From positions 1-6,844 of the forward strand of contig CAYXRN010000164.1 of assembly GCA_964467635.1 (NCBI GenBank): 6,844 nt of DNA, given 5' to 3'. Below are positions 6,118 to 6,844 of this stretch, in pieces; within the stretch, counting starts at the first letter, position 1; the number at the start of each line of letters is the position of its first letter. Position numbers and translations under genes: made by a program. The notes below the pieces were generated by a model. It searched no databases. It was not told the origin of the DNA and saw only the letters and a list, made by a program, of their open reading frames with translations. The stretch comes from FW021-bin31 sp964467635 (GTDB lineage Bacteria; Bacteroidota; Bacteroidia; Chitinophagales; Chitinophagaceae).

Positions 6118-6753
6118 ATGAGAACGGAAGCAGAAGTAAAGGAAGTGGAAAGGGGGAGCGCGTTGCCATTGATGGAAGCTTTTTATACCATTCAGGGCGA
6201 GGGAGCCTTTCAGGGGGAGGCTGCTTATTTTATCCGCCTCGGTGGATGTGATGTGGGTTGTGTGTGGTGTGACGTAAAGGAGAGCTGGGAGGAAGCCGAT
6301 TATTCATTAAAGCCCGTAGATGAGATTGTGGTGGAAGCTGCCCGCCATCCCTCCAATATTGCCGTAATCACCGGAGGCGAACCCGGGATGTATAACCTGG
6401 ACTACCTCTGTCGGAAATTACACGAAGCCGGTTTCCGGACGCATATAGAGACCTCCGGTGCGCATCCGTTACACGGGGCCATTGATTGGGTTTGTTTGTC
6501 TCCTAAGAAGTTTAAAGCACCGGTTCCGGGTATTTGTGAAAACGCCAATGAGCTGAAAGTGATCATTTACAATAAAAGCGACTTCAAATGGGCGGAGGAA
6601 TATGCGGCGATGGTGCCTGCCGGATGTCACTTGTTTTTACAGCCAGAGTGGAGCAGGGCCGATCAGATGACACCGCTTATCGTGGATTATGTGAAAGAAC
6701 ATCCGGAATGGAAAATCTCGCTGCAAATCCATAAATACATGCACATTCCCTAG
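6118..6753 (+). CDS. queE: QueE, 7-carboxy-7-deazaguanine synthase (radical SAM)
   Basis: QueE catalyses the radical ring contraction of 6-carboxytetrahydropterin to 7-carboxy-7-deazaguanine, in the path to preQ0 and the tRNA base queuosine. The 211-residue protein has TIQGEG (24-29), the radical SAM cluster motif CxxxCxxC at C44, C48 and C51, the SAM-binding TGGEP (85-89), ETSG (111-114), SPK (128-130), and the closing SLQIHKYMHIP (201-211) typical of the family. The residue after the last cluster Cys and Asp52 is Val53, where characterised QueE proteins usually have Thr or Ser. I recall this residue taking part in Mg2+ binding. Residues 1-17 are a poorly conserved lead. The ATG at 6118 is preferred because of the promoter spacing; a later in-frame ATG at codon 19 would still keep the QGEG motif. 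No queC, queD or queF is nearby. Confidence 0.95.
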   Translation: MRTEAEVKEVERGSALPLMEAFYTIQGEGAFQGEAAYFIRLGGCDVGCVWCDVKESWEEADYSLKPVDEIVVEAARHPSNIAVITGGEPGMYNLDYLCRKLHEAGFRTHIETSGAHPLHGAIDWVCLSPKKFKAPVPGICENANELKVIIYNKSDFKWAEEYAAMVPAGCHLFLQPEWSRADQMTPLIVDYVKEHPEWKISLQIHKYMHIP

Positions 6754-6770
6754 CATGGAAGATTTTTTTT
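6738..6770 (+). terminator. Possible weak terminator after queE
   Basis: CATGC (6738-6742) pairs with GCATG (6753-6757) around a 10-nt loop spanning the queE stop. A run of eight T (6763-6770) follows 5 nt later. TTCC (6746-6749) with GGAA (6757-6760) is an alternative small stem nearer the T run. Both stems are short, and the T run also forms part of the next promoter's -33 element, so termination is only plausible. Confidence 0.3.
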
Positions 6771-6798
6771 GCAGCATTGAGTAAAAGTGCTACCTTTG
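6768..6798 (+). promoter_or_regulatory. Promoter of the gene starting at 6826
   Basis: TTTG (6768-6771), a 19-nt gap, then TACCTTTG (6791-6798) is the best match in the window to the Bacteroidota promoter (TTTG at -33, TAnnTTTG at -7). Transcription should start near 6802, giving a leader of about 24 nt before the ATG. The leader contains the A-rich stretch AGAAAAAA and no Shine-Dalgarno sequence. Confidence 0.65.
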
Positions 6799-6825
6799 CT
6801 GCCCAAATTTATAGAAAAAACTGTT

Positions 6826-6844
6826 ATGGCTAATCATTCAGCAA
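6826..6844 (+). CDS. rpsT: Start of a gene, probably rpsT (ribosomal protein S20), cut by the window edge
   Basis: Only the first six codons are present: M-A-N-H-S-A. Bacterial S20 proteins commonly begin MAN followed by a short basic segment, and Bacteroidota forms often begin MANH. S20 binds 16S rRNA in the small ribosomal subunit. The strong promoter match just upstream and the short A-rich leader suit a highly expressed ribosomal protein gene. With six residues visible the assignment is a reasoned guess. Confidence 0.5.

Noticed and set aside
1..6844. Mobile elements, CRISPR arrays, tRNA or rRNA genes, toxin-antitoxin or defence systems
   Set aside because: The window is almost filled by eight complete housekeeping genes with uniform codon style, with no transposase, long terminal repeats, spaced direct repeats or RNA gene signatures.

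Overview
The window looks like ordinary chromosomal DNA from a Bacteroidota bacterium, probably of the Chitinophagaceae or a related lineage; the family-level guess is an inference. The evidence is a grpE-dnaJ pair with a Bacteroidota-style DnaJ C-terminus, a short RsmI, a PssA of about 250 residues, no clear Shine-Dalgarno sequences, and several upstream matches to the Bacteroidota promoter -7 element TAnnTTTG. Coding density is high. I see no mobile element, tRNA, rRNA, CRISPR array or pseudogene.

Layout: (1) 1-141 is a leader region with small inverted repeats. It is followed on the + strand by grpE (142-750) and dnaJ (767-1921), the two co-chaperones that drive the DnaK cycle. (2) A four-gene minus-strand run is read pepP (4997-3708), pssA (3665-2901), purS (2856-2605), rsmI (2594-1914). 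Its end meets dnaJ tail to tail with an 8-bp overlap of the two coding regions. These are peptide turnover, phospholipid synthesis, purine synthesis and 16S rRNA methylation genes with no shared pathway. A good promoter match sits before purS, so purS-rsmI may also be transcribed separately from pepP-pssA. (3) The 209-bp divergent region 4998-5206 holds a GC-rich, self-complementary stretch that neither flanking gene explains. (4) folD (5207-6094) and queE (6118-6753) follow on the + strand, each with TACCTTTG ending 4 nt before its ATG, which predicts nearly leaderless mRNAs. (5) The right edge holds a strong promoter match and the first codons of a gene beginning MANHSA, probably rpsT (ribosomal protein S20).

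All eight complete genes are recognisable housekeeping genes with intact key motifs. I did not find a new biological system. The points most worth a second look are the structured intergenic element near 5041-5185, the TACCTTTG-N4-ATG promoter/start arrangement, a Val at a putative Mg-binding position in QueE, the solitary purS, and the dnaJ/rsmI 3' overlap.
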